DNA of 64,000 nt from Colocasia esculenta. Lineage: Eukaryota > Streptophyta > Magnoliopsida > Alismatales > Araceae. This document shows, one piece after another, positions 40,846 to 52,499 of this stretch. The position numbers and the translations under genes are program-made. The notes beneath the pieces were generated by a model. The model saw only the letters and a program-made list of their open reading frames with translations, had not been told where the DNA came from and ran no database searches. The first letter of the stretch is position 1. The number at the start of each line of letters is the position of its first letter. The stretch spans positions 6,464,712-6,528,711 of the forward strand of contig CM024759.1 of the NCBI GenBank assembly GCA_014218235.1. Reading direction: 5' to 3'.

Positions 40846-41353
40846 CTAGCCCCCCAAGTTTTCTTCGAGACGAGTTCTCGGCTCGGAGAGAAGCCATTTA
40901 TTGCCTTCAGGAATTCGTACGGGTGTACGCCGCTGCCTCGCATTCCATGCGCCTAAGTCAGGGGCGTTCTGCCTCTGTCATTATGAGAGCCGCGGTCTTG
41001 TCATAATTATGGTACCGCTGGAGACGGTTTGTCAGGTACTTGCCCTGAATCCTGCACCCATGGTGACGCTGCTCAATTTCGGGGCGCGCGCTGTGGATCC
41101 GGGTGAACGTCTTTCGGATGTCGGGCTTCCAACACATGGAGGAATCCTGGTTGTGAGCAGATTTTTGGACCGTCCGATCGCCTTGGTGTCAAGGCTTTAT
41201 AAATAGCCAGGGTTCGGTGCGAAATCAATGTTCCTTTACTTCGCGCGCGAGCCTTACTGATTGCTGACCCGACGTCTCCCGACGACCCGACGATTGTGCT
41301 CGCCGGCCCGAGGTCATTCGACGATCTTCGCTTGCTTCCTTCCGAGGTAAGCG
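40846..41353 (+). promoter_or_regulatory. Upstream region of the antisense ORF of H, with a TATA box at 41198-41205
   Basis: TATAAATA in 'ggctttataaatagcc' lies about 150 nt before the antisense ATG at 41354, on the plus strand, a normal plant promoter distance. A CAAT-like or other box is not obvious. A GAGGTAAGC just before the ATG resembles a splice donor. The left end holds the polypurine tract of H on the other strand. Promoter function is inferred. Confidence 0.5.
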
Positions 41354-42303
41354 ATGAGTCATTCTTCTTCTTCCACCTCTTCTGAGGCTTCCTCGTCGTC
41401 TTCCTCCCCGAAGTCTAGGGACCCCCTGCCTCGGCTAATATTCCCGACTCCGTTTCTGAAGACCTTGGGGTAGGGTCGGTAGCCGTGGAAACCCAGGTTT
41501 GGGGACCCGTTGATGATTCCTTCGTCCTCGAACTAACCCAGGGAACCTATGTTCCTAAAGAACCTTCGGCCCATACTTCCGGCGCTCGTCGTCGAGCCGA
41601 CAGTGTGGCCGAAGCCCGTTGTAAGACCTCTCCCGGTGCCTTCAAGTGGTTGCGGAAGCATTCTAGGTTTGTTCTTCTGGCCGACGCTGTCATGTTTGCT
41701 GGTAGAGACTTTAGGGCTCACTATGTTATGAACGGGGGGTTCTCGGTGTATTTCGAGGCGGTTCGGGCAGGCCTTTGTTTCCCTTTCCACCCCTTTGTTA
41801 TTTTCCTTCTTCTGGAGCTTGGGGTGGCTCCTTCCCAATTGGCACCAAACGCCTGGCGCGTAATCGTCGGCTTTCTGTCCATGTGTTATTCGGCGGGGGT
41901 CCCTCCGACCTTGCGCCTTTTCCTCCACCTTTTTTCCATTAAACCGTTCGGGGACTGGTTCTATTTTGCGGCGAGGAATGGTCGGCAAATCCTCGGCAGA
42001 CTGCCTTCCTCGCTCCACGGCTGGAAGAGGAACTTCATCTTTGTCTATAGTCCTTCGGGTTGGCCGTTCCTGACCAAGTGGTCGGCCATCGACGTCCGGT
42101 GCAAAGCTTTTGGATCGCCGAGGCTTACTGCATCCGAGCTTGTCGACCTCAAATGTCTGAAGGAGGTGGAGCCCCCCAACCTGATCGATATCTCCGAGGA
42201 GTTATTTCGGCTGATCGACGAGGGCACAAAAGGTTGCCAACCTCGTAGCTGTATCCTCGGTCTATCTATGATTTTCCCATCTAACGAGTCTATGTACTTG
42301 TAA
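41354..42303 (+). pseudogene. Antisense ORF of H, part 1 (gypsy-associated plant transposon domain)
   Basis: The frame begins with a serine-rich N terminus (ATG at 41354). It shifts once within a C-run near 41430, and is then open to the stop at 42301-42303. Residues encoded from about 41600 to 42060 contain FKWLRKHSRFVLLADAVMF, FPFHPFVIFLLLELGVAPSQ and LAPNAWRVIVGFLSMCYSAG, then FLHLFSIKPFGDWFYFAARNG and LPSSLHGWKRNFIFV. This is the pattern of the 'putative gypsy type transposon' family (Transposase_28, PF04195), found as ORFs inside plant gypsy elements. Its role is unknown. It lies antisense to gag-pol between integrase and the 3' LTR, as described for Tat-lineage elements such as Grande and Retand. 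Confidence 0.78.
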
Positions 42304-42305
42304 CC

Positions 42306-43163
42306 ATGGCCGACAGGAACGATTCCGTACCCCCGACGCGCAGGGGGCCGTCGCTTGCCGAGAAGGCTAAGAGCCGGGTTCATTCAAGGGAGAAGAAGGT
42401 GGCTTCTCGTCCCGAGAAGTGTCAGCGCGAGGCCGAAACTGCGCCACCATCGGCCTCGGCGCCTAGTCAGAGCTCGGCCCCCGTCTCGTCGGCTGAGGAT
42501 ACGCCAACGAAGCGCCTTGTCCCGCCGACGTCATCCACGGCACCTGATGTCCCGGCGCCGACCCAGACTCGCTTCTCACTGGACCCGGTTGAGTGGGGGC
42601 GACAAGCCCTACCACCCGAAGTTAGGGCCGAAACGCTTGGCCGACCTGCACGTCGGCTTATGCACGATTTTCACCATGGTATGCTGAGCCAGTTGGCCGC
42701 GTTTGATGCGTTCGTGCATCGGACCGAGGTGAAGAGGTTGTCTTGCGACAAACGCGTCGCAGAGGCTGAGGAGCTCGTGGCTTCCGAGAAGGCCCGCTGT
42801 CTCCAGTTAGAGGAGGAGGTGAAGAAGAGGGAAAGCGAACTCCAGGCAGCCTTGGCATCCGTGAAGGAGGCGCAAAAAGCGCTCGAGGCCGTGAAGAGGG
42901 CTCAGTACGACGAGATAGCTGCACATGAAGAAACGAAGAAGAGCTTCTCGCGCCTCGTCGCTGAGGAAAGGGACAAGGCGATAGAAGAATATCGCGACTC
43001 TGACGAATTTTAGGATGAGATCGCCGACCTCTTCAAGGAGGGATACAATGATTGCCTTTCAAAGGTGAAGGGGCTGTATCCCGACCTTGATTTGTCGGGA
43101 GCGGCTCTTCCTGGCGAAGGAGACGAGGAGCGGGTCGTCGGAGGCCGAAACGAAGAGGTTGCC
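42306..43163 (+). pseudogene. Antisense ORF of H, part 2 (charged coiled-coil), split by element C
   Basis: The frame begins MADRNDSVPPTRRG three bases after the part 1 stop. Families of this type usually join the two parts in one protein, so a small frame break at about 42303 is likely. After a proline/serine-rich stretch comes a long heptad-like region (EAEELVASEKARCLQLEEEVKKR and following, about 42765-42990). An in-frame TAG stands at 43011-43013, after which the same frame stays open (DEIADLFKEGYNDCL) to 43163. There element C inserted. The last 28 codons resume at 51862 (AAVVDEAIDMAIDRSLDQ) to a TAG at 51940-51942. Confidence 0.72.
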
Positions 43164-46100
43164 TGTAACACCCCAGAAATTCGGTAATTGGAAAATTAGA
43201 AATAAATCGAAAACGATAAAATCAATATTTGTGAAATAGTAAAAATGCACGTGTCATTATCATACATACAAAAACTCATTAGAAAATTTCATAAAAATCA
43301 TAGTTCAACTCTAAATAATACTCCCTAATGACCCACCAAGAAATTCGTGCAAAGGAAAATTGGATGGTCCAACTTTAAGGCGTTTTGCGACTGAGTATCA
43401 CAATCAGGGATTATGTCAGGAAATCATTATCACACATACTTAGATGAGTCAGAAAATTTAATTGAAATCATAGATGGACTTCAAATAATATATTCTAATG
43501 ATTTATCAAGAAATTTGGGTCAACAAAAGTCATTTGGGGTATATTCAAGAGTTATTGTGACTTATTATTGTAATGAGGAAATAAGTTGGACAACCCATTA
43601 TCAGGTGTATAAAATGAGATCATAAACTAAATGAGAAATTTATGAAGACTCCAAACAATATGTGGGGATAGTCCATAAAATAAATAGGATTAACAGACAA
43701 CTTATGACCCATGAACAAATCCAAGTATGAAGTTAGTAAATAAATAACTTTCGTATTATCGGAATGATAGAACTTACGTACCACTATCGTACGTGAGAAA
43801 ACACATCGGAAAAATTTTGTAAAATTATAAACCAACCCCAAATATTATCCCTAAGCGTTCCACAAAAGAATTCGTGCAATGGAAAATCCGATTGGCCGAG
43901 TATATGTCACACGTGATCAAGTTACCCGAATTAGGAAACTAAGTCGGAAAATTGTTAACACGGAAAAATAACTCAACCATAAATTAAATAAACATGTTGG
44001 GGAGACTCACAACATTATGTATTAATAACCCATTAACAAGATTGGGTCAATGGAGTACTTTTGGCCCAAAGATAAAAATCTGGGACAAGAAAATTGCCCA
44101 GAAATTCGTGTAGGTAATTATGCCACAATTAGGAAGGGCAATTTAGGGTTAAAAGATGGTTGATTAGTCATGTAAGGTAAGCTAAAACCGAACCCAACTC
44201 TAAGAGGTGGTTTCCTAAACCTCTGCTATCTCTTTTGGGTAAGGGAATCCTAGATTTTCTGGAAACTAGGAAACAAAGCTCGTAGCCCTTTCCTAGTATC
44301 ATTAGGACTCTTAACAACATCCTAAAACTATAAGAACTCGTCCCTAAACTCTTGGGGAAGGTTTAACAACGAAGTTGGAGTCGTTTGGAGGCAAGCAAGA
44401 ACTTCTGGGAGCAGGAGAAAGGCTGGGAACCCGGAGCTTCATCCCCTGCATCCTCTGTTGCGTCCAGAACATCAACAGGTTTTAGATCTTCATAAAGGTA
44501 GGTGTTCTCGGGCCAAGATTAAAGAAAACCAATGCCAACATGTAGTTCTTTGAGTCTAGGATCATTTGCACTTGATTTACCTAATTTTCATGGAGTATTC
44601 ATCGTGTATTGGTGATTTTCCCGAAGTCTTGTACAGTTAGGGATTTTCTCGTTCGTCATATTTTGCACACGATTCAAGAACAAATGTGACTAAGCTTTCT
44701 TCATGAAAGTTCTTCCAATTGAAGTCACGATCATCTTCTATGTTGGACATTTTGTCAAACAATCCTTCGTTAGAGAGTTAGGAGCATGATAAGAGAGTCT
44801 CTGCATGATACTGCAATTTCGGGCTACACTTGACTTTATGTTCTTCACATGTTTTCTCAGGATTCGAGACCGAATTAGATCAAACCCTAAACATCAAAGT
44901 TCTTATACTAGTTGTCTTCTTCATCTTTCATGTTGAACGTTTTGTCTAAATGTCATTCGTTAAAGAGTTATAAGAGTCGTAAGTGAATCGCTGCATGAGA
45001 TGTGTCATCGGGTTCCACATGACCACATGTTTTGTTCTGGAAGGGCCACTAGTGTCGACACTGCCTGGGCTAGTGTCGACCTGCTGTCCCAAAACAGCTC
45101 AAAAAGTGTTCTAGGAAGCCATCTAGTGTTGACACAGCCTCATCTTGTGTCGACACACTGTCCCAGTTTGACCCAGAAAGTTCTGGGAGGCTGATCTAGT
45201 GTCGACACCACTTGTGCTAGTGTCGACACACTGTCCCATATTGATCAGAAGGTTTTCTGGAAGCTGTCTCTAGTGTCGACACTACCTAGACCCGTGTCGA
45301 CACTACTTGACTGTTTTGTCTTGCATTTGAAGCACTGTGTCGACACTACTTGACCTTTTTGCCTTGTATTTGATGCACTGTGTCGACACCACCTGAACTA
45401 GTGTCGACACTACCTGACCAGTTTTGCTTGTTTTTGTCTTGGGTTTGGAGCATGGTGTCGACACCACTTGATCTAGTGTCGACACTACCCTTACAAGATT
45501 TTTGTATAATTTGAGTCTAATCATTTCATGATGTCTTCAAGCATGTACATGATGTTATATGGTATGCATGGACTTAAAATAAATCAAACCATTAAAGGAA
45601 ATGGTAATGATATGAATATGATTCTAATGTGTAAATTTTGATTGTTCTTATGATCCTTGGATTATCTTGTGATCTTGCTTATTGTCAATTGATAAGATAA
45701 TAACATGATATGAATGTGGGGATGAATACATGACTAGTGTGGACATATTAGTAGTGTTAATGTTATGATTTGCATATGAGTTTCATGGTTACATGTTTTC
45801 CGGTGTTTAAATGATTATTGTCATATGCATACATGTTAGGAAAGTACATGTTCTACATATGATCTGTCTTTAGAAACACCCTCTTGTCAAGACATTAATG
45901 AATTATGAAATATAAGATACGATGTTATCCTACCTTGTTCTTTTGAGCTGTTTGTCATTTCCTTGACTCTATAAGTGATCAAGTTTCTTTTTACTATGAG
46001 CTTGTCATTGAAACTCTGTGGCCATAATATGAATATGTTTGTTCGGCACATCGTGGGACTCCGGTCCAAAACTTGATCCAATGCCTGTGCAATAGGGGCC

Positions 46101-46875
46101 ATGTCCGGTCCTGGGGAGGAGCGCCCCAACGTACTTATTAACCGCGGGAGTATGGACTCTTGGTGCTTGGCATAGCACAACAAACACGCAAGATTAGTGA
46201 AAATGTGCCTTTGTTTGATATGATAAGTTTGACTTGACATGATATGATACGTTTGTTCTTGTGAACACATGAGATCTGTTTGAATATGGCCAATCTTTTG
46301 ATATGATTCTATTCATGAAATATCTGTCCATTGTATATGAAATTCGACATTTGATCTGATATGATATCCGTTCTATTCTGCTATTCAATCTATTAGTATT
46401 GCATACATTGTCATCATATTCATGTGCATATCTACCTACTTAAAATGTTAATCATGTATACTAGTGCCCGCACGTTATTGAGATGTAAATCCTACTGAGC
46501 TAGTTCACTCACCCCTATCATCCTGCCCTTTTCAGATAGTGATGAAGAACCAGTAGAGACAGATGGGACTGGGCAAGAGTGATGAGCACCCGTCCTAGAA
46601 TAGATGACAGTTTAGAAATAGAAATTTGAGTAGTCTATGTAATAGTGAAATTTTCTGGAAGTTTATTTGAATGATGGACCCTTTGGTTAATCTTTCTTGT
46701 AAGGTTGTATCTAGTTGAATGAAATGAAATAAAGAGTAACTTTGAGGATGTTATTATGATTTGAAAAGTGTTATTATATTCGATCGTGACTCTGCGCTAT
46801 TCAACTGTGATACGTTTGTTTGTATCGTTCACGTCCCTGGTGTTTATTCCGCTGCTAAATATTCGGGGCGTGACA
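43164..46875 (+). repeat. 5' LTR of element C
   Basis: 3712 bp, TG...CA. It contains 13 GTGTCGACAC-type motifs (45052-45486) and the conserved 'ggtcctggggaggagcgccc' block near 46106-46125. A 'tttcagatagtgatgaagaa' stretch lies near 46532-46551. Short frames inside are not supported as genes. Confidence 0.94.
45052..45486 (+). repeat. Cluster of 13 GTGTCGACAC-type motifs in the C 5' LTR
   Basis: Most copies are the perfect 10-base palindrome GTGTCGACAC. Two vary (GTGTCGACCT near 45074 and GTGTTGACAC near 45126). Spacing is about 20-60 nt. The 3' LTR has the same cluster at 50031-50465, where the second variant is intact. Confidence 0.94.
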
Positions 46876-46876
46876 G

Positions 46877-46890
46877 TTGGTATCAGAGTC
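46877..46890 (+). promoter_or_regulatory. Primer binding site of element C
   Basis: TTGGTATCAGAGTC follows the LTR end by one base. It is an initiator tRNA-Met-type site with one change from the B site (GTC for GCC). Confidence 0.82.
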
Positions 46891-47006
46891 CTAAACTTTA
46901 GGGTCCAAGGGAATAGGAACATAGAATGAAACTAGAGCACACGAGTCAAAATCTGTCGTACCTAATGTGAGCTTGGGTAGAACCAGGGGATAGAAATCGC
47001 AGGAGA

Positions 47007-47434
47007 TTGTCATTTATCTCTGCACTTCGAGTCAAAAGGCTGGTGAGGAAAGGTTGTATGGCCTTTCTTGTCCTGTTGTCATCACAAAGAAGGAAGTCAA
47101 AGTTGAGGATACCCAAGTTGTCAGCGAATACGCTGACGTTTTTCCAGAAGACTTGCCAGGAATTCCTCCTAAGCGAAAGGTCGATTTTACCATCGAGTTG
47201 GTCCCTGGAACAGCACCAGTATCTAGGGCACCATATAGAATGTCCCCCGCAGAACTGAAGGAACTAAAAGAGCAATTGATGGAACTGTTAGAGAAGGGTT
47301 TTATCCGACCAAGCACATCACCATGGGGTGCACCTGTCCTCTTCGTCAAGAAGAAAGATGGGTCGATGAGGCTATGTATAGATTACAGACAACTAAACCA
47401 GTTGACTATCAAGAACTCTATACCTACCTGGTGA
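47007..47434 (+). pseudogene. Fragment of gypsy pol (N-terminal reverse transcriptase) in C
   Basis: From about 47054 the frame reads EYADVFPEDLPGIPPKR, ELVPGTAPVSRAPYRM, ELKEQLMELLEKGFIRPS and then GAPVLFVKKKDGSMRLCIDYR, QLNQLTIKN. It matches the corresponding part of B (about 13760-14060) almost block for block. It stops at 47434, far before the catalytic FIDD/YVDD, so no enzyme is possible. A preceding stretch in another frame (47007-47060) holds a few residues of the protease-reverse transcriptase linker. Confidence 0.9.
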
Positions 47435-47565
47435 GATCGGGTAGAAACATGGGCTTAGTCTAAAATTTTAGTAATAACTAAATATTGTAAGTTATAAGGC
47501 ATCAACGAGGAGTAAAGAAGACTGACCGTGTGATAGTTTGTTTTGGAGGAACTTAATAAACAACA
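47435..47565 (+). other. Second leader-like stretch inside the core of C
   Basis: 'ggtgagatcgggtagaaacatggg' (47431 onward) matches the post-primer leader of B (11567-11590, 'agtgagatggggtagaaacatggg') right after the pol fragment. A piece that belongs just after the primer site therefore occurs downstream of reverse transcriptase sequence, marking a junction near 47430. Confidence 0.75.
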
Positions 47566-48033
47566 ATGGAGGATATACCTACACCATCTCTGGACGGACA
47601 CAGATCGGTCCAAAGATTAACCAAAGCACTACAACAAGCTGCTCAATTGTTAGAGGATGCCCTAATAATGGCTCAGGGAGATACAAATGGGAAGGAAAGG
47701 TCTATTGATGACAAGGGAGTTGGTGAAAACAATGAGAAAGAACAAATTACAACCACAGGAAACTCCAAGCCTATAGCCAGAGAGAAGCGGCCCAACAACA
47801 GTAACAGATCACACAAGAGAAAGAAGTGCAAGAAGTGCAAGAAGAAACTAGTTCCCGCTCCTGTAGAAAGATGCCAGCATTGCAACAAAATAAATCATCG
47901 GTCCGAGGAGTGCTGGAAATTTCAGGACAAATGTTTCCGTTGTGGTAGCCAAGACCACAAGGTTAAGGATTGCCCTAATGAGAAATCAAGTTCAGGGAAT
48001 AAAGGGCAAAACAAACTAAGGAAGGAGGTATGA
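47566..48033 (+). CDS. Small nucleocapsid-like ORF of element C
   Basis: The 155-residue complete frame has an N terminus with a predicted helix (RLTKALQQAAQLLEDALIMAQ). A charged middle follows, then a lysine/cysteine stretch (KRKKCKKCKKK). Two zinc knuckle-like motifs come next: CQHCNKINHRSEEC and CFRCGSQDHKVKDC, the same pair and spacing as in B gag (CKHC...C, CLKC...C). It may be an internally deleted gag or a fusion of an ORF0-like start to the nucleocapsid. The N-terminal resemblance to ORF0 is weak. It would bind RNA. It is the only complete frame in C, so it may help C RNA to be packaged, but that is inference. Confidence 0.65.
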   Translation: MEDIPTPSLDGHRSVQRLTKALQQAAQLLEDALIMAQGDTNGKERSIDDKGVGENNEKEQITTTGNSKPIAREKRPNNSNRSHKRKKCKKCKKKLVPAPVERCQHCNKINHRSEECWKFQDKCFRCGSQDHKVKDCPNEKSSSGNKGQNKLRKEV

Positions 48034-48176
48034 GAGAGGTATTCTTTCTAACTCGCTCTTATTTGACCCTGAAGTTACATCGCCAAATTAATCATTATAT
48101 TATGAGCAATTCACAATTACATTCTTTGTAAGTTCAGTTCATAAACACATGTGAATTTGGGGACCAAATTCTTTTA

Positions 48177-48188
48177 AGTGGGGGAGGA
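48177..48188 (+). promoter_or_regulatory. Polypurine tract of element C
   Basis: The purine run AGTGGGGGAGGA lies directly before the 3' LTR start at 48189. Confidence 0.85.
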
Positions 48189-51100
48189 TGTAACACCCCA
48201 GAAATTCGGTAATTGGAAAATTAGAAATAAATCGAAAACGATAAAATCAATATTTGTGAAATAGCAAAAATGCACGTGTCATTATCATACATACAAAAAC
48301 CCATTAGAAAATTTCATAAAAATCATAGTTCAACTCTAAATAATACTCCCTAATGACCCACCGAGAAATTCATGCAAAGGAAAATTGGATGGTCCAAGTT
48401 TAAGGCGACTGTCAGGGATTAAGTCAGGAAATCATTATCACACATACTTAGATGAGTCAGAAAATTTAATTGAAATCATAGATGGACTTCAAATAATATA
48501 TTCTAATGATTTATCAAGAAATTTGGGTCAACAAAAGTCATTTGGGGTATATTCAAGAGTTATTGGACAACCCATTATCAGGTGTATAAAATGAGATCAT
48601 AAACTAAATGAGAAATTTATGAAGACTCCAAACAATATGTGGGGATAGTCCATAAAATAAATAGGATTAACGGACAACTTATGACCCATGAACAAATTCA
48701 AGTATGAAGTTAGTAAATAAATAACTTTCATATTATCGGAATGATAGAACTTACGTACCACTATCGTACGTGAGAAAACACATCGGAAAATTTTTGTAAA
48801 AATTATAAACCAACCCCAAATATTATCCCTAAGCGTTCCACAAAGGAATTCGTGCAATGGAAAATCCGATTGGCCTAGTATATGTCACACGTGATCAAGT
48901 TACCCGAATTAGGAAACTAAGTCGGAAAATTGTTAACACAGAAAAATAACCCAACTATAAATTAAATAAACATGTTGGTGAGACTCACAACATTATGTAT
49001 TAATAACCCATTAACAAGATTGGGTCAATGGAGTACTTTTGTCCCAAGGATAAAAATCTGGGACAAGAAAATTGCCCAGAAATTCGTGTAGGTAATTATG
49101 CCACAATTAGGAAGGGCAATTTAGGGTTAAAAGATGGTTGATTAGTCATGTAAGGTAAGCTAAAACCGAACCCAACTCTAAGAGGTGGTTTCCTAAACCT
49201 CTGCTATCTCTTTTGGGTAAGGGAATCCTAGATTTTCTGGAAACTAGGAAACAAAGCTCGTAGCCCTTTCCTAGTATCATTAGGACTCTTAACAACATCC
49301 TAAAACTATAAGAACTCGTCCCTAAACTCTTGGGGAAGGTTTAACAACGAAGTTGGAGTCGTTTGGAGGCAAGCAAGAACTTCTGGGGAGCAGGAGAAAG
49401 GCTGGGAACCCGGAGCTTCATCCCCTGCATCCTCTGTTGCGTCCAGAACATCAACAGGTTTTAGATCTTCATAAAGGTAGGTGTTCTCGGGCCAAGATTA
49501 AAGAAAACCAATGCCAACATGTAGTTCTTTGATTCTAGGATCATTTGCACTTGATTTACCTAATTTTCATGGAGTATTCATCGTGTATTGGTGATTTTCC
49601 CGAAGTCTTGTACAGTTAGGGCTTTTCTCGTTCGTCATATTTTGCACATGATTCAAGAACAAATGTGACTAAACTTTCTTCATGAAAGTTCTTCCAATTG
49701 AAGTCACGATCATCGTCTATGTTGGACTTTTTGTCCAACAATCCTTTGTTAGAGAGTTAGGAGCATGATAAGAGAGTCTTTGCATGATACTGCAATTTCG
49801 GGCTACACTTGACTTTATGTTCTTCACATGTTTTCTCTGGATTCGAGACTGAATTAGATCAAACCCTCAACATCAAAGTTCTTATAATAGTTGTCTTCTT
49901 CATCTTTTATGTTGAACGTTTTGTCTAAATGTCATTCTTTAAAGAGTTATAAGAGTCGTAAGTGAATCGCTGCATGAGATGTGTCATCGGGTTCCACATG
50001 ACCACATGTTTTGTTCTGGAAGGGCCACTAGTGTCGACACTGCCTGGGCTAGTGTCGACCTGCTGTCCCAAAACAGCCCAGAAAGTGTTCTGGGAAGCCA
50101 TCTAGTGTCGACACAGCCTCATCTTGTGTCGACACACTGTCCCAGTTTGACCCAGAAAGTTCTGGGAGGCTGATCTAGTGTCGACACCACTTGTGCTAGT
50201 GTCGACACACTGTCCCATATTGATCAGAAGGTTTTCTGGAAGCTGTCTCTTGTGTCGACACTATTTGGACCCGTGTCGACACTACTTGACTGTTTTGTCT
50301 TGCATTTGAAGCACTGTGTCGACACTACTTGACCTTTTTGCCTTGTATTTGATGCACTGTGTCGACACCACCTGAACTAGTGTCGACACTACCTGACCAG
50401 TTTTGCCTGTTTTTGTCTTGGGTTTGGAGCATGGTGTCGACACCACTTGATCTAGTGTCGACACTACCCTTACAAGATTTTTGTATAATTTGAGTCTAAT
50501 CATTTCATGATGTCTTCAAGCATGTACATGATGTTATATGGTATGCATGGACTTAAAATAAATCAAACCATTAAAGGAAATGGTAATGATATGAATATGA
50601 TTCTAATGTGTAAATTTTGATTGTTCTTATGATCCTTGGATTATCTTGTGATCTTGCTTATTGTCAATTGATAAGATAATAACATGATATGAATGTGGGG
50701 ATGAATACATGACTAGTGTGGACATATTAGTAGTGTTAATGTTATGATTTGCATATGAGTTTCATGGTTACATGTTTTCCGGTGTTTAAATGATTATTGT
50801 CATATGCATACATGTTAGGAAAGTACATGTTCTACATATGATCTGTCTTTAGAAACACCCTCTTGTCAAGACATTAATGAATTATGAAATATAAGATACG
50901 ATGTTATCCTGCCTTGTTCTTTTGAGCTGTTTGTCATTTCCTTGACTCTATGAGTGATCAAGTTTCTTTTTACTATGAGCTTGTCATTGAAACTCTGTGG
51001 CCATAATATGAATATGTTTGTTCGGCACATCGTGGGACTCCGGTACAAAACTTGATCCAATGTTTGTACAATAGGGGCCATGTCCAGTCCTGGGGAGGAG

Positions 51101-51856
51101 CGCCCCAACGTACTTATTAACCGCGGGAGTATGGACTCTTGGTGCTTGGCATAGCACAACAAACACGCAGGATTAGAGAAAATTTTCCTTTGTTTGATAT
51201 GATAAGTTTGACTTGACATGATATGATACGTTTGTTCTTGTGAACACATGAGATCTGTTTGAATATGGCCAATCTTTTGATACGATTCTATTCTTGAAAT
51301 ATCTGTCCATTGTATATGAAATTCGACATTTGATCTGATATGATATCCGTTCTATTCTGCTATTCAATCTATTAGTATTGCATACATTGTCATCATATTC
51401 ATGTGCATATCTACCTACTTAAAATGTTAATCATGTATACTAGTGCCCGCACGTTATTGAGATGTAAATCCTACTGAGCTAGTTCGCTCACCCCTATCAT
51501 CCTGCCCTTTTCAGGTAGTGATGAAGAACCAGTGGAGACAGATGGGACTGGGTAAGAGTGACGAGCACCCGTCCTAGAATAGATGACAGTTTAGAAATAG
51601 AAATTTGAGTAGTCTATGTAACAGTGAAACTTTTCTGGAAGTTTATTTGAATGATGGACCCTTTGGTTAATTCTTTCTTGTAAGGTTGTATCTAGTTGAA
51701 TGAAATGAAATAAAGAGTAACTTTGAGGATGTTATTATGATTTGAAAAGTGTTATTATATTCGATCGTGACTCTGCGCTATTCAACTGTGATACGTTTGT
51801 TTGTATCGTTCACGTCCCCGATATTTATTCCGCTGCTAAATATTCGGGGCGTGACA
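48189..51856 (+). repeat. 3' LTR of element C
   Basis: 3668 bp, collinear with the 5' LTR. It lacks, among others, a 17-base piece near 48408 and about 29 bases near 48560 that the 5' copy has. It ends GCGTGACA at 51856, followed by TTGCC. Confidence 0.94.
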
Positions 51857-51861
51857 TTGCC

Positions 51862-51942
51862 GCGGTGGTGGACGAGGCCATAGACATGGCCATTGATCGT
51901 TCCCTCGACCAGGCTGTCGGCGACGTGGCGAACGAGGCGTAG
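51862..51942 (+). pseudogene. C-terminal end of the H antisense ORF after element C
   Basis: Twenty-six codons (AAVVDEAIDMAIDRSLDQ and following) end in TAG at 51940-51942. They continue the acidic, helical character of part 2 across the C insertion, since removing C plus one duplication copy leaves the sequence contiguous. 'cttaatgaaaata' at about 51976 could serve in 3' end formation. Confidence 0.7.
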
Positions 51943-52082
51943 TTGACCTCGTCCATGTACCCTGTATTCCTCTCTTAATGAAAATATTTTCTTTGACACA
52001 TTTTTGCTTTGGCCGACGATGGTTGTCTCTTTATTCTTTCGGTTTCGTTTATGAGCGCTGAAACGACCTCGTCGATAGGAGA

Positions 52083-52499
52083 GTGCCAAGGCGACCTTGA
52101 AAGATGAGTGCCGAAGCGACCTTATCGCTAAGAGAGTGCCGGAGCGATCTCGTCGGTAAGAGAGTGCCTAAGCGACCTCGTAGGTAAGAGAGTGCCTAAG
52201 CGACCTCGTCGGTAAGAGAGTGCCTAAGCGATCTCGTCGGTAAGAGAGTGCCTAAGCGACCTCGTAAGTAAGATAGTGCCTAAGCGACCTCGTCGGTAAG
52301 AGAGTGCCTAAGCGACCTCGTTGGTAAGAGAGTGCCTAAGCGACCTCGTCGGTAAGAGAGTGCCTAAGCGACCTCGTCGGTAAGAGTGCCTAAGCGACCT
52401 CGTAGGTAAGAGAGTGCCTAAGCGACCTCATCGGTAAGAGTGCCTAAGCGACCTCGTAGGTAAGAGAGAAACGATCTCGCAAATGAGTGCCGAAGCGAC
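52083..52499 (+). repeat. 28-bp tandem repeats between antisense ORF and integrase of H
   Basis: About 14 copies of a unit of roughly 28 bases ('gcctaagcgacctcgt' plus 'cggtaagagagt') are present, with a few 24-base units and single substitutions. They sit between two converging reading frames of H. Tandem repeats in the 3' region of Tat-lineage elements are known and have been proposed as seeds of satellite DNA. Confidence 0.92.

Larger units (their letters stand above)
43164..51856 (+). mobile_element. Element C: Tekay-type gypsy derivative with 3.7-kb LTRs and a scrambled 1.3-kb core
   Basis: The target duplication TTGCC lies at 43159-43163 and 51857-51861. The LTRs are 43164-46875 (3712 bp) and 48189-51856 (3668 bp), start TGTAACACCCC and end GCGTGACA. 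They differ by scattered substitutions and a few indels, including one of about 29 bp near 43558. The core (46876-48188) has a primer site and polypurine tract but only fragments of pol and gag, in the wrong order. It must depend on proteins from another element. It inserted into the antisense ORF of H. Confidence 0.95.

Noticed and set aside
40148..41206. ORFs of 90-142 residues around the left H LTR, and their counterparts at 58004-59021
   Set aside because: They recur in all three H LTR copies in both orientations and match no family. They are LTR sequence read in frame.
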